DNA of 64,000 bases from Phialemonium atrogriseum. Taxonomy: Eukaryota > Ascomycota > Sordariomycetes > Cephalothecales > Cephalothecaceae. Positions 1-11,245 of the stretch are shown here, in pieces. The notes under the pieces were generated by a model, which ran no database searches, was not told the DNA's origin, and worked only from the letters and a program-made list of their open reading frames with translations. The position numbers and the translations under genes are program-made. The DNA is taken from positions 31,432 to 95,431 of the forward strand of contig NW_026848191.1 of assembly GCF_030411735.1 (NCBI RefSeq), given 5' to 3'. Position 1 is the stretch's first letter, and every line of letters starts with the position of its first letter.

Positions 1-168
1 ATTGCCATGCTGGAGATGACCAAGTTTGTCACGGAGCTTTTCCGTCGCTACGAGATCGAGTTGGTAGATCCGAAACGTTGGAGTTTGCGCCCTGGCTGGC
101 TGGTCGTGCAAGAGGGGCTGGATGTGTACTTGAGGCCGAGGGACCCACAGAGCTTGCTCGAGGGGTAG
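1..168 (+). CDS. Cytochrome P450, C-terminal end (partial)
   Basis: An open frame runs from the first base to TAG at 166-168 and encodes 55 residues. The start IAMLEMTKFVTELFRRYEIE resembles the last helix after the heme-binding loop of fungal P450s (A-x-x-E-x-x-K/x-x-x-L-hydrophobic-R/Y). It is followed by a Trp/Trp beta-rich stretch ending in LRPRD, as in the terminal beta hairpin of many fungal P450s. The heme Cys motif lies outside the window. Known of the family: O2/NADPH-dependent hydroxylation at the ER membrane. As the first gene of the row it could supply a hydroxyl group later oxidised to the ketone used by the BVMOs (inference). The fragment is short, so the family call is moderate. 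Confidence 0.6.
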   Translation: MAMLEMTKFVTELFRRYEIELVDPKRWSLRPGWLVVQEGLDVYLRPRDPQSLLEG

Positions 169-1044
169 ATAGGTCTTGGTTACGGTGCTAGGCGAGTCGG
201 GAATGGAAAGCTGAAATTGCGGCGGCGTGTGAGTGCAAGCACGGGTGAATACGATGGATCCGAAAAAGAAAGAAAAAAACAAGTCCAAAATATAAGCTAT
301 ACACTTTGATTCTAGGCCTAACATATTCCTTCCCCATTAATCCATTTCTTTGTCACGGTAAGAGAGTCAAGACGGATGAGCGTGCTTAGTAGTATTGAGG
401 GAAAACAGGGAATGATGTGTGGGAGGTTGTGCGAGGTTAACTGTACGAGATAATTTGAACAAACACCTTCGTCCAAATACACAAACAACCCACGTTAGAA
501 CAACGGCCTACCTGCGTATGCCGTGGTTGAACACGGTCAGCCGAAGGAGTTTCTAAATCATCGCTGTTGATTTCTACTTGCTGGATTCGTAGAGGCCACC
601 TGCATTGCATCCAACCGAGGAAGAGAACACCATGTAATTACGAGCAGGTTAGAGGAACACATTTCCCATTCCTGGCAGGAGCTTCCAGTTCATCGTTGTG
701 GATTTTTCGCTTGCTGGATTCGTAGGCCACCTCTGTTCGACCGAGGAAACCAGGGAACAGCATGTTCGAGCGGGGTCCGACGAACGCATAATTCCGAGCC
801 ACCTCGGCGGGCAGGGCTCCACAAATCAGTACACCACATCACGGCCTTATCAAGGCCAGGGCGGAGATGTATCACCGTGCGCGCCACCTTTACCGACGCT
901 GCGACAAAAATAATTAGGATAACAAATAGCCTTTTTAAAGATAAAAAAAAGAAAACGGTCCTGTACTTGACTTGGTCTGCGTGCTTGGAAGGATTGACAG
1001 CTAAGCCATTCCATTATTACTTCCAGACAGAGAACTCGACAACC
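169..1044 (+). promoter_or_regulatory. Upstream region of BVMO 1 with three CCTCGG-type sites
   Basis: The 876-bp region between the P450 stop and the first BVMO contains CCGAGG at 615-620, CCGAGG at 741-746 and CCTCGG at 802-807. The first two lie at equivalent places in an imperfect direct duplication. CCTCGG and its complement form the known core site of FarA/FarB-type Zn2Cys6 regulators, and a regulator of that type is encoded at 30410-32120. No other gene is seen here. Confidence 0.5.
545..782. repeat. Imperfect direct duplication of a ~108-bp promoter module
   Basis: Segments 545-653 and 675-782 align as imperfect direct repeats. They share the stretch CTTGCTGGATTCGTAG, then GGCCACCT, then ACCGAGGAA, and later AACA-CATGT followed by CGAGC. 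Each copy carries one CCGAGG element. The copies have diverged by substitutions and small indels, so the duplication is not recent. Confidence 0.6.
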
Positions 1045-3122
1045 ATGGCTATCGACAGCAACCCCAAGACAGACGGAGCCAATGGAGCAAACGGCGGAGC
1101 TGCCAATGGAGCAAACGGCGGAGCTGCCAATGGAGCAAACGGCGGAGCTGCCAATGGCTTCGCGTCCGAGAGGCCCAAGCCCATCGAGGCCACAGCGGCG
1201 TACGAAAAGCATCCTCTCGCATACGAACTCTCAAAGATTCCATTTCTATCTCCGCGCCGTCTGAAAGTCATTGTCGCCGGCGCTGGGGCCAGTGCTTTGT
1301 CGTTCGCACACGAGGTGCAGGCTGGTAGAATCAAGAACATCGACCTGCAGATCCTGGAAAAGAATAGTGGATTGGGTGGTACTTGGTTTGAGAACCGGTA
1401 CCCGGGCTGCGCGTGCGACATTCCCGCCCACGCCTATTTGGTAATTAAATGAGAACCCAACACCCCCACCCCCCAACCCCAGTCCTCACAAGGTGCTGAC
1501 TGTACTATAGTTTACATGGGCGCCCAACCCGAACTGGTCCGAGTACTATGTGACCGGCCCCGAGATCCTGCAGTACATGGAAGACGTCGCAGACAACTAC
1601 AATCTGAGGCAGTATATCACGACATGTCGCAAAGTGGTGGGTGCCCGTTGGATCGACGAGAAGCAGAAATGGCAAGTCATCAGCAAGAACACGGACGGCC
1701 GCAGGAATGCCGTGTCCTCCTGGGGCATCACCGATGGGGAAGTTGGAGATGATATCGTCGAAGAATGCGACATCTTCATCAACGCCAGCGGCTTTTTCAA
1801 CCACTGGAGATGGCCCGACACCCCCGGAAGGGAGAAATTCAAGGGAATCATGGCACACAGCGCCAACTATGATCCTGGATTGGACCTGCGGGGCAAACGG
1901 GTCGCCGTGATTGGCAACGGCAGCAGTGGTATCCAGGTGACTGCTGCGGTGCAGAAAGTGGCCAAGACCATGTCTGTCTACATGCGCCATCCTACCTGGA
2001 TTACCGCCAGCCTGGGCTCCAAGTTTGTCCCCGATGGGAACAACATCAAGTTCACCGAAGAGCAGAGAGCCCACTGGGCAAAGCATTCAGACGAATATCT
2101 GGAATATCGCAAAGCTGTCGAGAACGAACTAAACAGCGGGTTCCCGTTCTTTATCCAGGAGACGAAAGCCCAACAAGACGCCTTGGATTTCACCGTCAAA
2201 GACATGCGTCAACGGCTCTCGCCGAAACCTGAACTGGCAGATAAGCTTGTACCGGGTTACCCTATCGGATGTCGGAGGCCCACGCCCGGCACCGGTTACT
2301 TGGAGGCTCTCTGCGCAGACAACTGCGAGATCGTCTGGGGCGAGTTGGACAGCTTCACCGAAAAGGGTATCAGATCTGCAGACGGTTCTGAACGGGAATT
2401 CGACGTCATCATCTGTGCCACGGGCTTCGACATGTCATTCACTCCTCGGTGGCCCATCATTGGCAAGAACGGCGTCGACCTGCAGAAGAAGTGGAAGGAA
2501 GATCCAGCCTGTTATCTCTCGGCGATTGCAAACGACATGCCCAATTATTTCCTATACCTGGGGCCCGGTAGCCCTGTCGGGCATGGCAGTCTGCTCCCGT
2601 CTATCGAGCGAGTCACTCTTTACGTCTGCGACCTGATCAACAAGCTCCAAACGCAGAACTACAGCTCTTTCCTGCTGAAGCCCGGAAAAGCCAAGGCATG
2701 GCAGGCGCACATGTTCGCATGGCTGGAGAAAACTGTGTGGGGCTGCGACTGCCAGAGCTCCTTCAAGAACGGGACAGTCAACGGGCCGTTGCATGCCTTC
2801 CACCCGGGCTCGCGGCTGCATTACTTTGAGTTGTTGAGGCTTCACAGGTATGAGGATTTCGAATGGACGAGTCGTTGTCCAGAGCCCGAGTTGGACTTTG
2901 CGTGGCTGGCCAGCGGGTTTATGAAGGAGGAGTTGCATCACGAGGGCGAAGATACAGCGTAAGCTTACCCTCCATATTGTGCTGCTGCTATTACCTACCG
3001 GAGACTAATTATTTCATCACAGGTGGTATATGAACCACCCCCACGAGGTCCTCACGTCCTTCGTCCCACCTCGGCTTCAAGGAATTTCTGCCCAAACAAT
3101 CCCAGACCCGACTCAGAAGTAA
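1045..3122 (+). CDS. Baeyer-Villiger monooxygenase 1
   Basis: Three exons: 1045-1440, 1511-2958, 3023-3122; 647 residues. It is a flavin-dependent monooxygenase that inserts oxygen next to a ketone to give an ester or lactone, using FAD and NADPH. The FAD Rossmann motif is VIVAGAGASALSF in exon 1, followed by GGTWFENRYPGCACD, which is typical of BVMOs. A second dinucleotide motif is VAVIGNGSSGIQV. The BVMO fingerprint FxGxxxHxxxW reads FKGIMAHSANYDP, with Tyr in place of Trp. ATGFD in the C-terminal half is also typical. The third exon adds the tail WYMNHPHEVLTSF and replaces an immediate stop in unspliced sequence. The N terminus carries three copies of an eight-residue Asn/Gly/Ala repeat. 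Its substrate cannot be read from the sequence. Confidence 0.92.
1084..1155 (+). repeat. Three perfect 24-bp repeats in the BVMO 1 N terminus
   Basis: Three identical 24-bp units lie at 1084-1107, 1108-1131 and 1132-1155. They encode GANGGAAN three times just before the conserved FAD domain. The repeat is in frame and length-neutral, so copy number could vary between strains without breaking the enzyme. Confidence 0.9.
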
Positions 3123-3759
3123 CCATCGATATTGGACACCAAACCATGCAATTACAGCAACACATGAGAGAGAGGTCGGGATACTTAACGGTACTGTACT
3201 TTCAATAATGGAGGTGTGAAAACAATTTGGGCATTCTGTAGTAGGTAGGAGGAATATGGTAGAAATACAATATCAAGAATGGTAACAATAACTAGCCGAG
3301 CCGCAAGTGTGTTGAAAGGAACGGGCAGTGGCGTTCTGTTCTCTCTCTCTCTACCCCCGCATGTGGTCAAGTGTGTGTAGTCTTTCTTCTGCATGTGAGA
3401 CTGCACAGATAGAGAAAGGAGAAGGGACACACAATCTTTCCCCTTTTCAGTACAGATAACATGATCATCAAGCTGGTGCTGAGGACAGCGGGAACCGAGT
3501 AGCTGCCAAAGGCATCAATGGTAATTAGTAGTCAGTAATTACGCCGCACGTATACAAGGAACAAAACAATCACCTAAAGATGAGGGGGGAAATATAAAAA
3601 GGGAGAACAGAAAGAATGGCTAGTAAGGAGGAAGACGGTTTGGTTCAATGAAAGATATAACAACTAATTACCTGGTCGACAATTTATAAGACACGCTTGT
3701 TTCTGCATAGAAACGCTTGAAATATCTTCGATCTAGTGCACTTCCTATACGAAACGTAG
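3123..3759. other. Convergent 3' intergenic region
   Basis: Shared 3' region of two convergent BVMO genes. It is AT-rich with a short CT run near 3342-3352. No gene or regulatory element is recognised. Confidence 0.6.
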
Positions 3760-5917
3760 CTAAGTACATCCAGGTTGCTGCAAGTAATATGCGAGATCTC
3801 CACCGCTCTCCTCTCTTTCGGTTTTTCCTGCTCCTAAAAATTGGAACCGATTGCCTGTCAAGTATTCGATATCATAATCCTCCCATCGGGGAGTCGACAT
3901 TAGTTCAAGGAACTGTATCGACGATCCACACCATGGACCCCACACTTTCCCGTCCACCTTTCCATTTTTGTACCTGACCGTCTCGGTCGTCAGTTCTGTC
4001 CGTCATATATAGGAAGACATGGGAAAACGTAAGGTGCCCAACGTACCATGATCGACACCCCGAAGTCCATACGAGGTCTTTCATGAGGGCGTCTTTGTGT
4101 TCCTGGAAATCATCCACGGCTTCCGGTTTCGGTGTCAGGCCTTTGATGCCCTCTCGCTGGATCTTCTGCGCAGCGGCCAAAGCGTACGAAATGCATTGCT
4201 CCAGGCAAGGAACAAGGGCACCATTCGCAAGAGGAAAGTTGGGGCCGCTCGCAACTATTTGTATCGAACCAGAAAGGGTTAGTTAGCTCATCTGTTTTCC
4301 TCATATCTGGAACCGATCCAACATGGAAGTAACATACGGAAGTAGTTCGGAAATCCACTAGCGGTCACAGACAGATACGACCGAGGTTCGTCTTTCCACA
4401 CGTCGCCCAAGTCTTTGCCCTGTTGACCGATGACTGGAAAGGCCGGACAGAAGGACGTATCGAATCCGGTGGCGCAGATGATTGAGTCTAGGGTAAAGAT
4501 GGTGCCATCTTGCATTTGGATTCCTTCCGGAACGATCTTCAAGATCTGGTCAGTCCTGACCTCGACGTTATCCGCAGAGAGTGCCTCAAGGTAACCGTGA
4601 CCAGGCGTGATCCTGAATGGAATGGTCAGCCACTGTATAATTACCTCGGGCCGGGTATGAATGATGCCGAACATCTGAAAACGTCATGTCTTACCTGCGG
4701 CATCCAAGAGCAAAGTCAGGAATCAGCTTCTCCGCCAGCCCGGGCTTCGTCAGACGCGCCTCCATCTGCTCCCTGTTCGTCGTAAACGCCTCCCTCTGAG
4801 CTTCGGAATCCTTGTACTGCATGTCGAAGAACTGGTTCATGGTTCCCTCTATCTTCTTGCGATATTGCAGGAACTCCTCCGGATTCTTCTCCCAGGCAGC
4901 CTTTTGCTCCTCAGAGAACTTCTCATCCCTACTGGCCGCTGCCACTTGCGCCGCAAACTCGGGAGTGATCCAAGTTTTGGAACGGTTGAAAGATATCAGA
5001 GATTTGGCGACTGCTCTTTGGTCAGGACAAGGAAGGGGACATTCAGGGGGGGGAGGAGGGACCAACTCGGTTGTATCTTCGGCACAATCTGAATAGCAGA
5101 GGAACCGCACCCTATGACTGCGACGGTCTTGCCTTGGAAGGAATACGAATCATCCCACCTGGCCGAGTGTGCCAAGTGCCCTTTGAAAGATTGCAGCCCG
5201 GGAATCTCTGGCCACTTCCATTTGCTGGTAAAAAAAAACATTAGCCATGCTGTCATTGTCATTGGCCACGCAGGGCGACCGTCGACCTTGGAAAAATCGT
5301 ACTTCAAGAACCCACAGGCGTTTATGAAGACTTCTGCCTTGTCGACGAACGTTTTCCCCGTCTTGAGGTCTTCAACTTCGATTTCCCATTGTCCAGCCTT
5401 TCCATTCCACGTGGCACCGATCACGCGGTGCTCCAGCTGCACGAAATCAAAGACACCGTATGCCTTTGCTCGGCCTTTGAAGTAGTCGAAGAGTTCCTCA
5501 GCGCCGACATAAGCCTTCGACCAGCGCGGATTGCCCTCCCACGAGAACGTGTACGCGTGTGCCGGTACATCGCAAGAGCAGCTTCATTGAATCAGCAAAT
5601 CGCGCCTTCAAACTGTCCCAACACTGCCAGATATTGTTTTTGCCTTACCCTGGATACCGATTCTCGAGCCACGTTCCCCCGACATCCGCATTCTTTTCGT
5701 ATATCTGTAACTCGGTCGGCTGCCCGTTGAACCTTTCCTTGAAGAGCTTGACGGCGGCAATTCCGGACAGCCCGGCGCCAGCGACGATGATGCGAATCGG
5801 CCTTGGCTTGGCAAGCGGTTGGTGCGAGTAGCGATACTGGGAGCCAGCGCCATCGGTGCCGTTGACACCGTTGACGCCGTTCACTCCGACCGTGTCGTGG
5901 ACTTTCTCGTTCGTCAT
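3760..5917 (-). CDS. Baeyer-Villiger monooxygenase 2
   Basis: Seven exons on the minus strand: 5917-5649, 5581-5303, 5224-5067, 5010-4695, 4612-4338, 4254-4047, 3973-3760; 572 residues, a normal BVMO length. All junctions are GT-AG and in frame. It has the FAD motif IIVAGAGLSGIAAV, then GGTWLENRYPGCSCD, the canonical fingerprint FKGHLAHSARWDD, the NADPH motif VAVIGCGSSAIQI, and ICATGFDTSF. The C terminus has SGCRSWYKNGKVDGKVWGPW, a common BVMO ending. It should convert a ketone to an ester or lactone. The N terminus contains a short Val-Asn-Gly repeat, reminiscent of BVMO 1. The exon pattern differs completely from BVMO 1 and 3, so the three are old paralogs rather than fresh tandem copies. 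Confidence 0.92.
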
Positions 5918-6829
5918 TTTGCGTTATCGGGGGGAGGGGGGGGGAGGCGAGCTCGAGTGAGGACGCATAATGCGACAAGCAAGCCATGTACCTTATTAGC
6001 AGATATAATGTTGGGCCCCTTCCCCGGATTTTGCCCTCAGCCAGCCGCGCTCCATCGTGGCCATGCTTTTCCGTCAAACGATCGTTGGGGAGTGGTTAGT
6101 GGACTGAGGGGGTGGGCCCGGAATTAGGGGGTAGCACTGCCGAGGTGCCGAAAAGGCAAACCTGACCAGGTAACTCACTCTCGATCAGCAGGTGCCTCGA
6201 TCCACATGTCGTACGACCCCTCCACTGACATAGATCAGACTCGAAATTTATGTCAGGCATTTCGGGGATGGTCCTTCTTCCACAGCAACCGAGGCCCCGG
6301 AGCACGGGCGGACGGACCTGCCTGCAGGCCGCGATCCCGTGCTTGCGCCTTTGCGCTTCCGGTTCGGACAGCCAGCTGCTGCTCTCGCAGGAGAAGATGG
6401 AGGTGTAAGGAAATAGGTACCCAAGGCATCGCGATGCGATGCTGGCTCAGGGAGTCCCTTGGTGTTGGAGGAGTCCAGACCGGAACGATGTTGTTCTGGT
6501 ACTGTTCTAGGCAGGAGCCCTCGGCGACCGAGCGGAAAGCAGGCAGAAACTGTGAGAGATTAAACCACTGAGACCGAAAAAAGGGTGTTTACTTTTAGGT
6601 TGTATGTCTCGTGAATGCTACATTCTTGGGTAGCAAACATTTGATAATGACGCCAAGCTAATATCCGTGACCACGTGGTTTAATTGCGAAGAGAAAAGGT
6701 TAAATTTGTGCTTGTAGATATGTAATTACAAGGCACTGGGTATGCAAGCCGTATGCGTACAGTCTGGGCTAATTATTATTCATCTTCCATACAAGAACCT
6801 ATGCTCATTGCCGTGCCCTAGCTCAGCCG
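5918..6829 (-). promoter_or_regulatory. Upstream region of BVMO 2 with three CCTCGG-type sites
   Basis: The 912-bp gap between the BVMO 2 start and the BVMO 3 stop has CCGAGG at 6140-6145 and 6289-6294 and CCTCGG at 6519-6524. These match the core site of the regulator class encoded at the right end of the cluster. No other gene is recognised. Confidence 0.45.
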
Positions 6830-8741
6830 CTATTGACGCCGGAAAATTGACCTCGAAACCATCTCCAGTATTCGTGACACAGCCTGGCGTGCGGCCACCC
6901 ACTGGGCGGGAAAGAACCTCGACCACCCAACAACCGCAATATAGGCCGCGGCAATGAGATACACGCCCTTGTGCAGTCTGAGCCATCGTCTCAGTGTTTT
7001 AAGCGGCCAAAGAGGGGATCCGTCGACCAAACAGAAGTCCTTGAAGTTGGGGAAGTATGACTGCATCCAGAACGTTGATGCATAACCAGGCCACGAAGCT
7101 ACGTTGCGTCCGAATTTGTTGAGGTACCAATTCGTGCATCCAGCGGAGAAAACAGAACCCTTCAGCTCGTTCTGGATCGAATTGACCCATTGGTCCTCAG
7201 AGGACAACTTGACCTCGACAATCTTGGCGCGTCCGTCAAGTACTGGGGCAAGGAGTGTCTTTGCAACATATTCGATCTGGACTTCGCATGAGAACAAGGC
7301 AGAGTTGTGGGCCGGAAACGTGTTCGGCCCAAAGCTGGAAACTTCCGTTAGTAACTCAACTCAGACACAGGCAGCAAGCGGCTGGCTTCTTACAGGATAC
7401 CAAAATTGGGGAAATTATGGACGAAAGTGCCCATGTAGGCCTGAGCTCCGCGGCCGTCATCCCACTGGTCGTGGAGGCGCTTTCCGCTTGCTCCAACGAC
7501 CTCCATTGGTGCTAGGAACTGTGCGACCTGGAAGCCAGTGGCCAGCACGATGAGGTCGAAGTCGGTCTTCACTCCATCCTCGCTGATGATACCAGTCTCG
7601 TCGAATTCTTGGATTCCCAATGGCACAAGGTCGACGGTTGGGCGGTGCAGCGATTGCAAGTAGTCTGGGTCGAAGATACGACGTTTGCAGCCCTGGAAAT
7701 TGTCAGCTTACGAATCCCGATTCAGCGAAGCGACTACTGCTCACAAGAGGAAAGTCAGGGACAATAAACTCATGGTATTTGTCAGGAGTCCGAGAATATA
7801 TGTATCGCTTTGCGTTGCTTTCCACCTTCTCTCTCTTGACGGCTGCGTCATCTCCTGGCATGTAGGTCGTGACCAGGTTGTCATTCTCGAGGAAGAGCTG
7901 GAGGCGAAGATACCGCTGCCAAAGAGGAATGTACTTGAAGCACCATTTCTCGAAGCCCGTGAATGCGCGGTTTGGCCGTTCGTGATACCACTGAGCGCTC
8001 CTTGCGTACTGCTTGACGTAGCCTGCCCTTCCGGCAATAGCAGGGACGACTTGTGCTGCGCTGCAGCCGTTGCCGATGACCGCAACACGCTTGCCAGTGT
8101 AATCATAGCTGTGATCCCATTTTGCCGTATGGAACATGGCGCCTTTGAACTTGTCCATGCCTGGAAACTTGACGTCTCGCGGGAGAGAGATGCCCCCAAC
8201 GGCAGATATGAAGATGGCGGCATGTCGCGTGTACTCCTTGCCGCTAGTAAGGTCGCGGAATCGGACTTCCCAATATCCAGCGCTCTTGTTCCAAGAAGCG
8301 CCGGTACATTCCACTTTGAAATGCATGTGTTTCCTCAGGTCGAATTTGTCGACGGTTGAATTCATATCTAGATATGTCAGGTCCATGCTCTGTTCGGCGA
8401 CCACGAGTTTTGCGCACATACAATCGAGGATTTCTGGTTGATCACACAGCTCTTTCGACCAGTCGGGATTCAGGTTGAAGCTGAACGAGTACAGGTGGGT
8501 CGGCACGTCGCAGCCACTGCATTGTGTGAATTAGCAAAGCCCAGTCGTTACTGGGGTGCAGGCGTGAAACCTACCAGCCAGGGTACGTGTTGGTCAGCCA
8601 CGTTCCTCCAACACCCGGTAGCTTCTCGTAGACAAGGAAATCGTCGCATCCCAGCTTATACTTCAGCGTGTGGGCCATGGCAATGCCAGAGGGTCCCGCG
8701 CCCACGATGATCACATTCGGGGTTTGCTGATACGTCGACAT
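6830..8741 (-). CDS. Baeyer-Villiger monooxygenase 3 with C-terminal hydrophobic segment
   Basis: Four exons on the minus strand: 8741-8575, 8516-7745, 7692-7394, 7334-6830; 580 residues. Motifs in order: FAD site VIIVGAGPSGIAMAH at the extreme N terminus, VGGTWLTNTYPGCGCDVP, fingerprint FKGAMFHTAKWDHS, NADPH site VAVIGNGCSAAQV, then LATGFQVAQF and SAGCTNWYLNKFGRN. The C-terminal tail has a hydrophobic run (VYLIAAAYIAVVGW) followed by basic residues, which may be a membrane anchor (inference). The start is fixed by the FAD motif beginning about ten residues in. It shares a divergent promoter with the acyl-CoA ligase gene, suggesting joint control. Confidence 0.92.
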
Positions 8742-9371
8742 GGCAATGGTAGAGAGACCAGCTCACTGGTGCTGACGGATTGGTCCCTGAATGCCGTGCG
8801 ACTTGGCTATAGGATATTTAAAGCTATAGGAGAAGTCCTGCATTTGAAAAAGCTGGAGTGGACTCGGCCCGGGTCCGCGTGGGGTTAGGGGGATGGAGGG
8901 GGGAGCAGCCGACATGCCAAGTCTTGGCGTTCCCCGCACCCCGGCTCCCACTCCCAGTCTCGGAGATGACAATTCCGAGGACAGAGCTATCATTGCCGAG
9001 TACAAACCTCATGGTACCGGATTTCCGAAGTACGTATGGGCATGGTGCGACGATGGATGGCTGGAACCTCCCCCCTTGCAAGGCAGCTGCAGCCCCGTGG
9101 TGTGCTGGATGCTGTCTGTCAGGGGAACTTCCTGCGGACTACTTCGGGACGAGGCACTCAGTCAGCGCTAGTCCAGAAGAGGGGACTTTAATCGGCGCCA
9201 CACCTCCTATCGCTCTCACCAAAACTCTACTCTTCCAGGGTCTCCATGCGTGGTACTTTTCGTTACTGGATTTCTCATCGATAGACGGCTGGCCTTGACG
9301 CTGTTCGATAATTACTCCCTGATTTTGCGGATCGATCCTCTGTGCGATTTTATGCTAGACGAAACAACACG
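8742..9371. promoter_or_regulatory. Divergent promoter, BVMO 3 / acyl-CoA ligase
   Basis: This 630-bp region separates two head-to-head genes. It contains CCGAGG at 8975-8980 and CCGAGTAC at 8996-9003. An AT-rich ATATTTAAAG near 8815 lies about 75 bp upstream of the BVMO 3 ATG and is a plausible TATA-like element for that gene. CTATAG hexamers flank it on both sides. Confidence 0.45.
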
Positions 9372-11245
9372 ATGCCAACCAAACCGCCGTCACGGGTCGA
9401 TATTCCGGAGGTGGATATCTGGGGTCTGATGTTTGAGTCGGGCCATCATCACATGCCAGATGATCATGGTAAGCCACCCCCCCGACGTGCAATTGCTTTA
9501 CAAGTCTTGTTCCCTGTGCTGAGTTTAATAATACTCGCAGTCCAATACATCTCTGCCGAGAGCGGACGGAGCTATACGATTGGCCAAGTCAGACATACAG
9601 CAATACGGTTCGGTCAATGCCTGAGGGCAAAGTGGTCCTGGAAGCAGGGAGACATCCTTGCTTTCTTCACTCCGAATTGCATTGACTTCCCATCCCTCGC
9701 TTGGGGATGTCACTGGGCCGGAGGCATCATCTCCCCGGCAAACCCGTCGTACACGCCTGACGAGTTGGCTTATCAGCTGAAGGACTGCGGAGCCAAGGCA
9801 ATTGTGACGCAGAATGCATACCTGGACACGGTTGTCCAAGCTGGAGAGCAGGTCGGATTCGACCTCAGCAAAATCATCCTCATTGGTGACCAGCAGAGTC
9901 CGCAGTCGCAAGCCATCACGCTGTCTTCGTTTCTCAAAGGGGACATTTCCACCAGCGGCCAGAGGACAAAGGTCAATCCCCGATCCGACCTTGCTTTCCT
10001 GGTGTATTCTTCTGGAACGACCGGGCTGCCAAAGGGGGTTATGCTAACTCATTCCAACGTGGTCTCCAACATATGTATGCTGAATGCGGTGGAGGGATGC
10101 AATCTCAAGTCCCCAAATGATACAGTGCTCGCTGTTCTTCCATTCTATCACATCTACGGTGAGTTCTTCCCCTTGCATGTCAACAACAGTTTACTCACTC
10201 ACAGTTGGTGGTGACAGGCCTCACAACTCTCTTACACCTTTGCACGTATCTGCGCCTTACCATGGTGATCATGGCCAGCTTCGGCATGGAGCCCTTCTGT
10301 CAACTTGTGCAAAAGTACCGCATCACTTATACTTACCTCGCACCCCCCGTTGTCCTCCATCTCGCGAAGCATCCCGTGGTCGGAAAATACGATGTCTCCT
10401 CCCTCCGCATGATTACCTCAGGGGGGGCACCGTTGACAAGAGATTTGATTGAGGCTGTATACGAACGACTGAAGATTCCCACTAAACAGGCCTATGGGCT
10501 TTCTGAGACTAGCCCTGTTACTCACATACAGGTAAGAAGAGATGAGGATGTGGTTATTGTTTTCTTTTTTTTTTCTTCTTTTCTTCTTTTTTTCTTTTTT
10601 TTTTTTTTCCAGAGATGAAGCTAAGAGATATTCATGTTCCAGTCCTGGGATACTTGGCGCACTGCCATAGGCTCTGTAGGCGCAGCACTTCCAAATCTGA
10701 CCACGAAATACATTTCGCTGGAGGGACATGAACTCCCCAAAGGAGAGGCGGGAGAGCTGTGCATAAAAGGCCCCACCGTCTTCAAAGGATATCTCAACAA
10801 GCCGGATGCCACGGCCAAGACGATGACGTCGGACGGATTCTTCGCAACTGGAGACATCGGCTACGAAGACGCCGAGGGGAACCTGTACATCACGGATCGC
10901 ATCAAGGAGTTGATCAAGTACAAAGGCTTCCAGGTTGCCCCGGCGGAACTGGAAGGTCTGCTAGTTGCACACCCGCAAGTCAAGGACGTGGCAGTCATTG
11001 GGGTGTACCACGAGGCCATGGCCACGGAAATACCAAAGGCGTATGTGGTGACGGTGGAAAACGCCCAGCAGGACAGGGCTCTTGCTCAGACGCTTGTGCA
11101 TTGGCTGGACGCCCGCGTGGCTCCGCATAAACGCCTTCGTGGTGGGATTGAGTTCACCGAGGAGATCCCTAGAAGTGCGGCAGGGAAGATCCTACGTCGG
11201 CTGCTGAGGCATCGGGCTAAAGAACCAGCGCGTAGCTTATTGTAG
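9372..11245 (+). CDS. 4-coumarate-CoA-ligase-like acyl-CoA synthetase
   Basis: Four exons: 9372-9468, 9541-10158, 10218-10531, 10643-11245; 543 residues. It belongs to the ANL adenylating enzymes, which activate a carboxylic acid as an acyl-AMP and then form the CoA thioester. Motifs: P-loop YSSGTTGLPKGVMLTH, LPFYHIYG, AYGLSETSP, TGDIGYEDAEG, ITDRIKELIKYKGFQVAP, and the C-terminal PRSAAGKILRR with the catalytic Lys. An upstream in-frame ATG at 9342 would add ten residues; 9372 fits the usual 4CL-like start better. It ends in RSLL, so no clear PTS1 peroxisomal signal is present. The third intron holds a long pyrimidine tract (10559-10610). Likely role: activating the acid produced after lactone opening and oxidation (inference). 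Confidence 0.93.
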
